A stretch of 64,000 bases of DNA from Panagrolaimus kolymaensis (lineage: Eukaryota > Nematoda > Chromadorea > Rhabditida > Panagrolaimidae): NCBI GenBank assembly GCA_028622995.1, contig JAJQJQ010000003.1, positions 8,618,001 to 8,682,000 of the forward strand. The letters run 5' to 3'. Position numbers and translations under genes: made by a program. Below are positions 15,101 through 25,167 of the stretch, piece after piece (the stretch's first letter is position 1; every line of letters starts with the position of its first letter). The notes below the pieces were generated by a model. That model searched no databases and was not told the origin of the DNA. It saw nothing but the letters and a program-made list of their open reading frames with translations.

Positions 15101-15783
15101 TGATTTGAGCCGGTTTTAAAAGACTAATCTGTTGCAATGCAACCACAATCAAAAAAAAGTTATGTATAAATTTTGAAGGGTGTTTGTAACCCGCAAAAAT
15201 GACACAACCAAATTCACTTTTTTTGTTGGAACAAATAAAAAAAAAGTTTAGGAACATGGACATTCTTGTCATCTCTAATTTGGTGGGGCCAAAGATTCTT
15301 CTTAGGTTTTAATGGGCGGTTTCGGTCAACTAACAAAGTCGTTAGTTATGCATCCATCAAAATGTCAAAAAAACTTTTTTGCATGGGTATTAAGTATGCA
15401 AAAAAGAAGGGCTTGCATAAGAAAATTTTAGAGAAAAGAGTTTTTGAAAACTGCGTTTTGCTTTCATAAAATTTGTAAAGACTAAGGCCGCATTCAAAAA
15501 TTTAATTTTTTATCCATTAACCAATTATGCAACCATTTTTGTTTCAAAACATAGCCAAGTCATTGAGTAATAATAATATGGATTTTGAATGAAACATTTC
15601 AGAAAGGGTTACCGCACAAAATATTTTTTTCTTAGAAACTATAATTTTCCTAAAATTTTCTAGGCTCAAAAATACTCTTGTTTTTATTTCAATTTTATAG
15701 AAAAATACAAATTTAAATTTGTTTCATTTGGATACATAGTTTATTTAAAAAAATCATAAAATTGTCTAAAAAGATAAAACATT
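9113..15783. other. Long non-coding region, no gene seen
   Basis: About 6.7 kb of very AT-rich sequence with many short A and T runs. Short ORFs exist but none shows a domain, biased codon use or plausible exon chain. A GC-richer patch near 14110-14165 is not coding in any frame I could support. The left part of this stretch plus 4671-8934 makes an 11-kb gene-poor zone. Confidence 0.5.
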
Positions 15784-16394
15784 TTAAGAAAAATAGTAAT
15801 CATTTTTGTTCAAAGTTAACTTTAAAATTGGTTTTTGTTCATCGTGTTTCCAAGTATCAAACATTGCAGACATAGAAGTTAATATATTTTTAGCCATTTC
15901 ATCATCAAAAGTGGAACATAAAAATGGCGTTGATTTATAAATATTAAATTTGAAATGTGATTTTGATGCTGCGTTTTTCTGAAATTATATGTAGAATTTT
16001 TAACTCTTGCAGAAACACTTACTTTAATAAACTGACATAAATTTGAAATATTAATAGGTTCCATAAAAGGATAAATATCAACAAAGAAATGCTTTAAAGT
16101 TTTATCATGTCTTGGCTTTTCATTTTCATCCGTATCATTATTAGAAAATATTGGAATGAAGGGATTAAAGAAGGCTATTTTAATTTTTGGCATTTTATTA
16201 ATTATTTGGGCAATACTCATTCGTTCTGGCCCCAAAACTTCAGAACTTCTGGTAAATGCTAAAAACTCTGTTTTTGGTGTCAGAATAAGAAATTCTTCTA
16301 ATGTCAAAGCTTGACAATAAAGATGCAATTCAATAATATTCATCTTTGAAACTAGGAGAACCGATCAATAGTTAGGCTGTGGGCTTTGAACATA

Positions 16395-16409
16395 AATCGC
16401 TTCGCGATT
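16395..16409 (-). other. Helitron 3' subterminal hairpin with GCGAAGC core
   Basis: On the element's sense strand this reads AATCGCGAAGCGATT: a 6-bp stem closed by GAA, ending about 43 bases before the 3' CTAG. The same 15 bases sit at 33731-33745 in the second dimer unit, at nearly the same distance from its end. A hairpin before CTRR is a Helitron hallmark, though it is usually nearer the end (10-15 bases). Confidence 0.8.
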
Positions 16410-16800
16410 AACGTCTGGGTCTAGCTTTTCAAAAAAAGCCTTCTTTTTAGAGTTGAGCGAAAAAAAGTTTATAACTTTATAAAACTTTTTTTTAAACTTA
16501 GTTTTTCTTTTTCTGGATGAAAAGTTTTATAAAAATTTCGTAAATTTCCCTGGCATATTTGGGAAAACTAATCATGCCTAAATGCAAATTTTTCCTCTGT
16601 GATTGTTTATTACCTTAACATAAGTTTTAACAAAGAAATTTTTTATTCATAGATGAAAACACAATGTAAAATCAATTTAAAAGAAATTAACAACAAAAAA
16701 GAAAAAAGCCACAAAATCAACAACAAACAATGGAAAAACAACAAAAAATAAAGCATTACAATGAAAGAATAAAAAAGAAAAAACAATACAATGATGAATA

Positions 16801-17559
16801 TTAATCGTTCTTATTCTTCATGAACTTTTTGAAGTCGTTACTAAATTTCTTCCATAAACCATAATCCTTCAACTCTAGGTGATTCCCTCTTGGCTCGAAC
16901 ATTTGAAAGACATCAGACCAAAGTAAATGTGGAACTTTAACAGCTTCATTTACATCAGAACTTCGAGTTCTCTTTGTTCTTGGTTCTGGATATGGAGCCA
17001 TGCGTCCAGGAAATCCACCTCTACCATGATATCCGCCACGATGCATTTCACGATTCTTATCTGTTTTATCTTCTTTACGTTTTGAGCTTTCTTCTTTAGA
17101 TACCTTTTGACGACGAATTTCAGGTGATTTTGACTTATGTCTTTCATTTTGAGAAGATTCTTGTTGATGTGAAAGTTGTTCTTGAAGTTTATCATGAGAT
17201 TGAGTATGGTTTTGAAGTTGAGCTTGAATAGGAGCATGAATTCCTGATGGAGCAAAGAAGGGTTGGTTCTGTCGAGTATCATTAATTTGAGATGAAGATT
17301 GAGTATGGTGTTGAAGTTGAGCTTGAAAAGGACGATGAATTCCTGGAGGAGCAAAGAAGATTTGGTTTTGTCGATTATCATTAAGTTGAGATGAATCTTG
17401 AGTTGGTGGATAAGCAGCATAAAATCCTAAAGGAAGTTGACCATATGATGAAGTTGATGGATAAGTAAAAAAAGTTGTTTGTTGAGGTGGTTGAAAACCC
17501 ATTTGAGATTGTTGATATGCAGCTTGACGTTGCTTTTCCTGTTCAGTACGTTGATCCAT
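16801..17559 (-). CDS. Gln-rich/RGG protein encoded inside the Helitron (ORF2)
   Basis: An intronless ORF of 252 residues. Residues 1-57 are Gln/Tyr/Pro-rich. Residues 58-89 and 90-121 are a 32-residue tandem duplication (SQLNDNRQNQIFFAPPGIH versus SQINDTRQNQPFFAPSGIH). A charged Lys/Glu/Arg stretch at about 136-172 leads into an RGG-like patch (HRGGYHGRGGFPGR, 174-186) and a basic patch (PRTKRTRS). The C-terminal part (LLWSDVFQMFEPRGNHLEL, LWKKFSNDFKKFMK) looks folded. It lies between the Rep-helicase ORF and the element's 3' end, so it belongs to the element. The composition suggests nucleic-acid binding or condensate formation, but this is inference: I recognise no family. Many plant Helitrons carry an RPA-like second gene; this is not one. 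A copy of the HSE repeat lies 94-291 bp upstream of its ATG. Confidence 0.75.
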   Translation of the reverse strand: MDQRTEQEKQRQAAYQQSQMGFQPPQQTTFFTYPSTSSYGQLPLGFYAAYPPTQDSSQLNDNRQNQIFFAPPGIHRPFQAQLQHHTQSSSQINDTRQNQPFFAPSGIHAPIQAQLQNHTQSHDKLQEQLSHQQESSQNERHKSKSPEIRRQKVSKEESSKRKEDKTDKNREMHRGGYHGRGGFPGRMAPYPEPRTKRTRSSDVNEAVKVPHLLWSDVFQMFEPRGNHLELKDYGLWKKFSNDFKKFMKNKND

Positions 17560-17652
17560 TTTAGATGCAATACTTCAGGTATCAATGATAAAACTAAAAA
17601 ATAAAAGTACAATTATTGAGAACTATAGCAAAAAAACGATAAAATAAAAAAA

Positions 17653-17850
17653 AGAGCAACGCGGCAAAAAAGTTGAAAAAAATAAACAAAGCAATATCTA
17701 AACTTTGCGACAAAAAAAAAAAGATTTTTCCAGAAGGTTCTACTGTATTTTCTTTTGGTTTCGTGCAATCGTGTTAAAAGCTTTACTTTTGACAAAAAGA
17801 TTACGGTAAACCTTCTGGAAAATCATTTTTCTATTTCCCAAAAAAAGAGA
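17653..17850 (-). repeat. HSE-containing repeat, copy next to ORF2
   Basis: About 190 bp that matches 26316-26522 in the same orientation at high identity, especially over aagcaatatctaaa-tttgcgac and the following 70 bp. The ends of its core are inverted copies of each other (gatttttccagaaggtt and aaccttctggaaaatc). It lies immediately upstream of ORF2, as its partner lies upstream of the Rep-helicase ORF, so a promoter role for both is plausible. Boundaries are approximate. Confidence 0.75.
17727..17741. promoter_or_regulatory. Perfect three-unit heat shock element
   Basis: The bases tTTCcaGAAggTTCt fit nTTCnnGAAnnTTCn exactly, the HSF-1 trimer site. A two-unit site, TTCtgGAA, follows at 17813-17820. 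It is about 170 bp upstream of the ORF2 start codon. Confidence 0.65.
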
Positions 17851-18021
17851 AGTAGATAATTATAAATTTCGGATATTAGCCTACTTTTATAAATTCCAAA
17901 AGCGTTTCTGCTCCTCTACCACGTCAAGATTTCCGAATACAGTGGAGTTTTTTTTTTTGAAAAAAAAAATATATAAAAAAAACATAATAAAAAATGTGCA
18001 ACAACATATGTAGTTTTGCTT

Positions 18022-21000
18022 TTACATATTTAAAAGGTTTTGCCAAACAATATTTTTAACTGTTGGTTTATCTGGAACTGCAGTAAAAATTCTGATAGAG
18101 TCTTTTGTTCTGACTCTGGACAGAGCAGTGTAAAGTTGGCCATGAGAAAAGCATTCGCTTGTTCTAAAATACAATCCAACTCTTTCTAAAGTTTGGCCTT
18201 GAGCTTTATTAATAGTCATAGCAAAAGCTAACTTAATTGGAAATTGAGTTCGGATAAAATGTATATCAGGTTCAGCTTCACAATTGCCATACTCGAATTT
18301 GACTCGTGGAATATAAACGACTTCATCTGATTTAGATGCTGGTCCTGTTAAAATTTTGCATTTTAAAAAGTCTTTATTCATTTCAACAATTTGCATTCTT
18401 GTCCCATTACAAAGGCCTGTGAAAATTGATAAATTTCTAATCAGCATAACAATTGCTCCAACTTTTAGATTTAATTCATGAGGAGGCATACCTGCTGTTT
18501 CAATCCTATGCATTTTTTCGACACTGTAATCATCGTCATTTTCTTCGAGAGGACAATATTTTTCTTTATCTGATAATAATGTATCGATACTTGAAAAAGT
18601 TTGTTGAGAACCTGTTAGTTTTGATAAAATTACCTTATTTATCCTTTGCTGAACTGTATTTAGTGGAGCGAGAATGGCACTTCCACAAAGTTCCTTTGCG
18701 TACTTTTGTGGATTTTGCAACCACCCTGGTTCATAACAAAAATTAATCAAATCAGCTTCGTTTTTAACAGTAATGGCTGCATCAACAGTGATGGAATCAG
18801 TCCCTTTAATATATAATGATTTATCGCCATTTCCAATAAGTTTTAATTCTTCGATGAATGCAAGCTCATTCGAATTTACTCTCATATTTTGTTCGAGGTT
18901 TAGTTGTCGAGCATTTTGGAATTTATCCCATGATTTTATTGAAGCATTGATAATTGCCATTTCGCTTCCTCTTGGAACCACGGGTGTTAATTGTTTCCAA
19001 TCACCTCCAATCAAAACAACGGTATTTCCAAAAAGTTGTTGGTTGTTTCTTAGATCTTTAAGAATTCTATCGATGTAATTCATACAATCTTTGTGAAGCA
19101 TGCTAACTTCATCAATAATTACTAAATTAAGGTCTTTAAAATATTCACCTTTCTTAGTGTGTGCACCGATATTTAAACTACTATCAGGATCTAATTCTTT
19201 TGGAATAAAGAAAGCAGAATGAGCTGTCATCCCTCCTTTTAACAAAGTTGCTGCAATTCCAGTTGAAGCGCATGATTGAACTTTGTATCCATGAGCTTGA
19301 CAAAAAGTAATCAAAGTATTATATAAAAATGTTTTGCCTGTTCCTCCAGAACCTTGCAAAAAATAGAAGCCACCATTTTTATTTTCAATCGCATTCCAAA
19401 TTTCATCGAATGCTTTTGTTTGATCATTATTTAATTTTGCTTTTTGTGCATCAGCATACTCTTGAATAGTAAGCTTTTTACCATTAACAAAAGGCAAATC
19501 ATCCGGAGCTTCATAATCATTTTCTGCTTCCTTTGAATGACAATTTTCTTCAAAATTATCTGGAACATTAAATCCAAGACGACGACAACTCGTGCCAATT
19601 TTTTCGAAAATATATTCCAAGTAATTTAATGCCTTTCGCCTTCTTTGCTCCCGATTTTTGTTTGGATCTTCCCCATAACCGAGGAATAATTCATCGAGGA
19701 ATTTATCCAAAAATTTATCAGGGTTTCCAGGTTGATTGAAAGCAATTACCATAGCAAAGAAATGTCTTTTTTGTCTTTGATTACGCATTTCGTTAATTGC
19801 GTCTTGAATTACCCGAAAATGAATATCATCATTTTCCCAAAGACCAAGTGCTTGAGCAGTGCTTAAAAATGTTGGATATTCAACACCATCAACCGTTCGA
19901 AGATCCTTAAAGCTTTTTGGGCCTTTTACATTCATCAAAAGGATGCGAAGAGCATAAAGCTCTGCTTCTCGAGGAGAAACATGATGAATTCTCACGAAAA
20001 AGTTGGTTGGTGTTCTTTCTCTTTTTATCCAAGATTTACTTTGTTTATTAAACCAATAATGATATGGAATATCTTTATATGTGTATTGGCATGCATCAGG
20101 ATCATTATTGCAAAGTTCAAAAAATGAAGTCAGTTGTGTTTTTGTTGGTTTATTTGCAGCTTGCTCTTCTGCACCTTCTTCAAAAACAACATTTTCTTGA
20201 CCTTCTAAATGGATTTGAAGCGCTTCAACAATATGAGATTGTTTGAAAATCCAAGTACACAGCAAACGCATTAAAGCTTCGCAACTTGTCATAATACGGG
20301 CATTTATATGTACCTCGCCTTCATCATAATCCACAACTTCTTCTCCATTTTCATTTATTTTAATTCGTTGTTTTTTAATGTAAACAACATCGCCACCTTT
20401 TGTTGTATACTTACATGTATATTTTGGACTTCCTGTTTGTCCTACAGTACATTCAACGTTGATGTGACAATCATATTTTAAGGATAAAAATTTGTTATGT
20501 GGAACAATATGAGCATCATCAATTTGAACAAAAACATTTTTTTTAATTTCTTTCATGTATGTATTGCCAAAAAGATGCTCATTCATGTCATCAATTGTTA
20601 CATCCTTTGGTTTTGGTGGAAGTCTTCTGTATTCGACAAAAGTTTCCTCATCAAAATCTTTTCGCGGTTCATCTTGAAAATCGAGTTCTTCCATTTCGTC
20701 CTCATTATTTTCAACATTTTTCGCGTTTTCATTTTGATTTTTGGCTTGATTTTCGCCCTTTTCATTTGGCAAATCAGATTTTTCTGTTTCATCTGCTTTT
20801 TTATTAATAGATGATTTTGGTGGCAGACGTTCATATTCTGCAGGTTTATGCTGATGAATAATTGTAGTATTTGAATATGGCTTTTTATATCCTTTACTAC
20901 AAACTCCGTCGATCTGACATCCTGAATTTTCATTGCAATAATGAATATTATTTCTCATAATGATTTCATGGTATCGCCTTTGCTGTTCGGCTTCCTCAGA

Positions 21001-24000
21001 TTTGTCTTTTTCATCTGGCAAATCTGGAATTCGAGCTGAGATATAATTATCGATGTCTTCAACAGTTACTTTCTCTTGCATAATTAAAATGGCATGTAAG
21101 TGTGGCATTCCACGTTTTTGAAATTCCATTACCACGTGATAACCTTGCACTTTTCCCAAGACATTACGTTTAAAAAGGTCATCAAGGAATTCTTGTGCTT
21201 TTGCCAAAAAGACGCGACATTTAAGATCAAATCGACTTTTTTCATTTTTATGAAATTTATTTCTTTGAATTTCTGGCCAATTTGGATTGCCTGTAAAAGT
21301 CACAAAATATGACGGCAAATCAGTGTTATCAATAATCGTCATGATATTTGAATATGCTTTTTGCATATGTTTTCTACCACCTTTAAAAGTCGCAGGAATT
21401 GTAAAAAGCTTTCCAAGCTTTTTTCCTTTCAAAACTTTTTTTTCAATGTATTGTCGTAATTCAGCTTTTGTCGCTGACCTCTTTTTTGATTGTTCAATTT
21501 TTCTTTTAGCCGTTTCTAATTCACATTTTTCTGCTCTGCAGACGGCATCAATTATATATGCTTCAGCCAAAGCTCCTTTACTATAAAGCCAATGGGATTG
21601 TTTGAAACCTTTTTTATCTCGTGGAAACATAAAATATCGATAGAACTGTTTCCGAGATACATATTTCCTTCCAAAACCCTTGCGAAAGCCTTCAAGCTCT
21701 TTGACTGACTCCTCAAATTCTTCTTGAACATCATCATCACCGCCATTGATGTAATCATCCCTTTCATTGTCAGGAATATCAATGTCATCATTCATTAAAT
21801 TCTTTTTACTTTTTTCACTTTGAATGGTGGTATCATTATTTACTAAAGGTATTGCATTATGATACATTTGATTACCATGTGGAAAAAGTAAAGGATAACA
21901 AAGAGGATCAATGTTTGGACTGTAATAAGGCATATTATGGATTGCTCCTTCCTTTCCATGAAGCCATACACCTTTAAATTCAGGTGGTTCTCCATCATCA
22001 TTAACCCAAATCATGCCAACCAATTCATTTTGGGGCTTTTCAGCTCGATGAGGATGAATGCTGGAATCATGTGCGGTGAAATCTTTATCTTCACGAGCAT
22101 CAACAATGATAATTCTAAATTTTGGAATTTCTTTATTTTCAGCTCGAGCTTTTTCAATTTCTTCATTCATACGCTCGCTTCCGCTTTTATAAAGTTTTGC
22201 TAAAGAATTATAATCATTAAGCATTTTATGCAATTGATTTAAAATTCCTTCATCTAATTCTTTTTCCTTTGCTGCTTCAGCTCGGATATTTTCTGCATCT
22301 TCCAAGTCTAAAACATAAATTTGACCGAATGCTGGTCTTTTACCTTCTGGAGGCAATAAATCACTTGCAAGATGTTCAATATTTCCATTTAATCTCACAA
22401 CGGGTGGACCTCGTGTTGGAAGAGGAGGCACTCTACCATCAGTGGAAATGGAAGCAAAAGCCACTTCTGAATTATATGCGCGACTTTTTTTTACAAGCTC
22501 GTCATTGTATTCAATTTTATATGGATCAAGCATATGTTGCAAAACGTAAGGAATTTTATTTTGTAAAATATCATGTGTTTCACTGAGATCAATTTTGCCA
22601 TCTGCGCAACATTTGTTTGCTTGGCTTGGAGTCTCAGCTTCATATTTTGACATCCATCGTCCACAAAATTTACAACGATATGTGAAATCACCAACATCAA
22701 AGTATTCTACTTTATGGTTGACACTTTCAGCTGCACAACCTTCTTTGTGAATTTTGCCAGTGTGGTGACATTGTGGAGTGATATCTTTTAATTTTCGTAA
22801 TTTTTTGGCTAACCTTGATGAACGTCTTTTATTAGTTACTTCATCATACGTTGTGCCAAGTTGAGGAGGTGGCATTTGTTTTTGTGATTTAGTTAATTCA
22901 GAACTCATTACAACTTTTACGTTGTCTTTGGTTTGATTAATTATAACTTTAGTCGAACTGTACCGATTCTTAACTTGTTTTTTTGAAGGACGACCTCCTT
23001 TGTTTTTTGTTACATTAATGTTACCACTTTCAAAATTAATAGAAGTGTCTGTGTCTTTGTTTTTATGAGAAATAATTTGGAAAGAATTTTTATATTCTTC
23101 ATATCTCTTACGTTCTAGAGGAGTATCCCTTTTTTTTCTATTTTTATAAAAGTCTTCATAGCTTTCAATATCGACATTCATTGAATCGGAAGTTAAAGAA
23201 ATATTTGAATTTGTATTATTTCTTGAACTCATATCATTTTTATGATCTGCCGATATTTCTTGGAGGCTATCACCATTTTCAGAGATTGCTATAGTTTCTT
23301 CTTCTGATTCAATGGGTATAAATTGTTTATAATAATTATAAACATTAGTTCTCCAAGCAACGACTTCGGTATCATCAAAATCCATAGGTTCGTTGGTGAA
23401 ATATCTTTTAATCAACATACAAATTAGTGGACCACAATTGGAACTGTCGTGAGGAAGTTGATATTTAAAGCTATCTTTTGGTGGAGTAATAATACGGCAT
23501 TCAGCTCCACACAATAAAAAGCAAATTGTTTTTAGTTTTTTAAAATAAGGATCAGAAAGATTCCATTTTTTTGTACAAAAATAAGTACATTCTTTTCTTG
23601 CTTTATTTAAAATACCAAAAGCCCAATGGGTGCTTCCGATGTTAATTGGAATGATAGCATGCTCAAATGTTGAACTGAATTTAGGAAAAGTTGGAACACG
23701 ATTTGGCATATTAGTATCAGAACTCCAATTATCAAAAGTAGCATAATCATACCAAACTGATGGGAAAACTAAAAGCCTTTTTTCCTCATGTTCATCAATG
23801 ATTTCACGGACAATTTCTTTAGCTACAACAATGTCGCTTATCCACCTATTTTCTTTGATTGTCTTTAAAAGACCTGATGTAAGCGGGGCTTGCAGATCTT
23901 GCATATCGATATCGGCAAAATCAAAAGCAAGCGAATTGTTAACAGCATAATTCGATGTAACATTAACTTCATCCATCTCCATGGGCTCCTCATTTGTTGC

Positions 24001-24882
24001 AATTTGTTTGATGTTACCATCATGCAATCTTTTTTGAGGTTTATTACGAAGTGGAGTTACATTTGTATTAAATAAAGCTTTATTGCTCTTGTTTGGTGTT
24101 TTTAAAGATAATGATTTTATACCAAATGAAGGAGTTTCAGTTTTCGATTTTTTAGTTGCAATCGATTCATCATCAGATGAACTCGAAATGATTGCTTGCA
24201 CATCGTCATCTGAATTTAAATTTATTACAGGAGCTATAAACAGCTCTTTTAGTCTTAAAATGACATAATTTTTGTAATAATTTAAATTGAAATTTTCTTC
24301 AATAAGGTTTTCTAATCCTAAACGAATGAAACTTTGACCATAAAAACAAATCAAAAAGCCACAGCTTATTGAGTCAGTTTGAATGTTATGTTTGTCAAAA
24401 ATGATCACTTTTGGTTTAAGCTTAGTGTTTTTTGGTCCGATAGTGTTAATGGCATTAAGCATAATCCTTCGTACATGAGTAGGAATGGATTTAGCGCCAT
24501 AAGGGTCGAGGTAATACAACGTTTTTGTTGCTTTAAAATAAATACCAAGCACCCAATGACCTTTTTTATCATAGGCATTCTTAACCTTTGTTTGTGAATA
24601 ATAGCAAACGGGAATAAGAATATATTCATAATCTTCCACAAAAGGTTTGCCTTTTAACAAATGGTGAGCACGATGAGTGTCTTGTTTTGGCCCATTTTGA
24701 AATTGGTGCCCGGCAAACATCGAATCGACCGAAAGAACTTTTTGATGTGTTTCATAAGTTAAACTTCCAAAGAATAACGAAACAGCATCACCTGACATAA
24801 GTTCGTCAGGATTTAAATTTTCTATTGTGCCCGAGTTTAAGCCTTTGGACAATTGGCTCCTTTCTTCAATGGATAAATCCAT
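18022..24882 (-). CDS. Helitron Rep-helicase with two N-terminal Ulp1-like protease modules
   Basis: A single 2286-residue ORF, intact. Residues about 85-190 are a C48/Ulp1-like cysteine protease module with His109-Trp, Asp126, Gln168 and Cys174 in order (GHWVLGIY, YYLDPYG, DSISCGFLICFYG). A second module near 400-500 keeps His-Trp (STHWAFGIL) and Cys (SSNCGPLICM) but has no Asp at the expected place. A Cys/His cluster with a CKFC knuckle precedes the Helitron N region. The Rep part shows FVTFTGNPNWPEIQ, the HUH motif MPHLHAIL and the two-Tyr motif YTCKYTTKGG. The C-terminal Pif1-type SF1 helicase has Walker A GSGGTGKT, Walker B IIDEVSML, GGDWKQLTPVV, INKAQGQTLERVGLYF and YTALSRVR. The enzyme would nick and transfer the element by a rolling-circle mechanism; the protease may process the polyprotein or act on SUMO or ubiquitin (inference). 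Confidence 0.95.
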   Translation of the reverse strand: MDLSIEERSQLSKGLNSGTIENLNPDELMSGDAVSLFFGSLTYETHQKVLSVDSMFAGHQFQNGPKQDTHRAHHLLKGKPFVEDYEYILIPVCYYSQTKVKNAYDKKGHWVLGIYFKATKTLYYLDPYGAKSIPTHVRRIMLNAINTIGPKNTKLKPKVIIFDKHNIQTDSISCGFLICFYGQSFIRLGLENLIEENFNLNYYKNYVILRLKELFIAPVINLNSDDDVQAIISSSSDDESIATKKSKTETPSFGIKSLSLKTPNKSNKALFNTNVTPLRNKPQKRLHDGNIKQIATNEEPMEMDEVNVTSNYAVNNSLAFDFADIDMQDLQAPLTSGLLKTIKENRWISDIVVAKEIVREIIDEHEEKRLLVFPSVWYDYATFDNWSSDTNMPNRVPTFPKFSSTFEHAIIPINIGSTHWAFGILNKARKECTYFCTKKWNLSDPYFKKLKTICFLLCGAECRIITPPKDSFKYQLPHDSSNCGPLICMLIKRYFTNEPMDFDDTEVVAWRTNVYNYYKQFIPIESEEETIAISENGDSLQEISADHKNDMSSRNNTNSNISLTSDSMNVDIESYEDFYKNRKKRDTPLERKRYEEYKNSFQIISHKNKDTDTSINFESGNINVTKNKGGRPSKKQVKNRYSSTKVIINQTKDNVKVVMSSELTKSQKQMPPPQLGTTYDEVTNKRRSSRLAKKLRKLKDITPQCHHTGKIHKEGCAAESVNHKVEYFDVGDFTYRCKFCGRWMSKYEAETPSQANKCCADGKIDLSETHDILQNKIPYVLQHMLDPYKIEYNDELVKKSRAYNSEVAFASISTDGRVPPLPTRGPPVVRLNGNIEHLASDLLPPEGKRPAFGQIYVLDLEDAENIRAEAAKEKELDEGILNQLHKMLNDYNSLAKLYKSGSERMNEEIEKARAENKEIPKFRIIIVDAREDKDFTAHDSSIHPHRAEKPQNELVGMIWVNDDGEPPEFKGVWLHGKEGAIHNMPYYSPNIDPLCYPLLFPHGNQMYHNAIPLVNNDTTIQSEKSKKNLMNDDIDIPDNERDDYINGGDDDVQEEFEESVKELEGFRKGFGRKYVSRKQFYRYFMFPRDKKGFKQSHWLYSKGALAEAYIIDAVCRAEKCELETAKRKIEQSKKRSATKAELRQYIEKKVLKGKKLGKLFTIPATFKGGRKHMQKAYSNIMTIIDNTDLPSYFVTFTGNPNWPEIQRNKFHKNEKSRFDLKCRVFLAKAQEFLDDLFKRNVLGKVQGYHVVMEFQKRGMPHLHAILIMQEKVTVEDIDNYISARIPDLPDEKDKSEEAEQQRRYHEIIMRNNIHYCNENSGCQIDGVCSKGYKKPYSNTTIIHQHKPAEYERLPPKSSINKKADETEKSDLPNEKGENQAKNQNENAKNVENNEDEMEELDFQDEPRKDFDEETFVEYRRLPPKPKDVTIDDMNEHLFGNTYMKEIKKNVFVQIDDAHIVPHNKFLSLKYDCHINVECTVGQTGSPKYTCKYTTKGGDVVYIKKQRIKINENGEEVVDYDEGEVHINARIMTSCEALMRLLCTWIFKQSHIVEALQIHLEGQENVVFEEGAEEQAANKPTKTQLTSFFELCNNDPDACQYTYKDIPYHYWFNKQSKSWIKRERTPTNFFVRIHHVSPREAELYALRILLMNVKGPKSFKDLRTVDGVEYPTFLSTAQALGLWENDDIHFRVIQDAINEMRNQRQKRHFFAMVIAFNQPGNPDKFLDKFLDELFLGYGEDPNKNREQRRRKALNYLEYIFEKIGTSCRRLGFNVPDNFEENCHSKEAENDYEAPDDLPFVNGKKLTIQEYADAQKAKLNNDQTKAFDEIWNAIENKNGGFYFLQGSGGTGKTFLYNTLITFCQAHGYKVQSCASTGIAATLLKGGMTAHSAFFIPKELDPDSSLNIGAHTKKGEYFKDLNLVIIDEVSMLHKDCMNYIDRILKDLRNNQQLFGNTVVLIGGDWKQLTPVVPRGSEMAIINASIKSWDKFQNARQLNLEQNMRVNSNELAFIEELKLIGNGDKSLYIKGTDSITVDAAITVKNEADLINFCYEPGWLQNPQKYAKELCGSAILAPLNTVQQRINKVILSKLTGSQQTFSSIDTLLSDKEKYCPLEENDDDYSVEKMHRIETAGMPPHELNLKVGAIVMLIRNLSIFTGLCNGTRMQIVEMNKDFLKCKILTGPASKSDEVVYIPRVKFEYGNCEAEPDIHFIRTQFPIKLAFAMTINKAQGQTLERVGLYFRTSECFSHGQLYTALSRVRTKDSIRIFTAVPDKPTVKNIVWQNLLNM

Positions 24883-25167
24883 TTTAGAAGTGATCTAATC
24901 ACATTAAAAAATAAAAAATAAAAAACGCGAATGTTTAGTCCAAAAAATGAACTAAAACTTCGATTGTAATCTGATGTAGTATCTTAGTATTGTAAGAAGC
25001 AAAAGTAAACCTTTGAATCTGAAAAATGAACGATTATTAGATAATCACCAAAAAATTGCACGAAAATTGATAAAACACGGAACAAAAAAAAAACACGAAA
25101 ATAAATAGAAACGAATGAAGAGAATAATGATGAGAAAATAAAATAAAACAATACAAATAAAAACATT

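Noticed and set aside
20497..20814. Plus-strand ORFs of about 100 codons within 18022-24882
   Set aside because: They are shadows on the opposite strand of the 2286-residue Helitron ORF.
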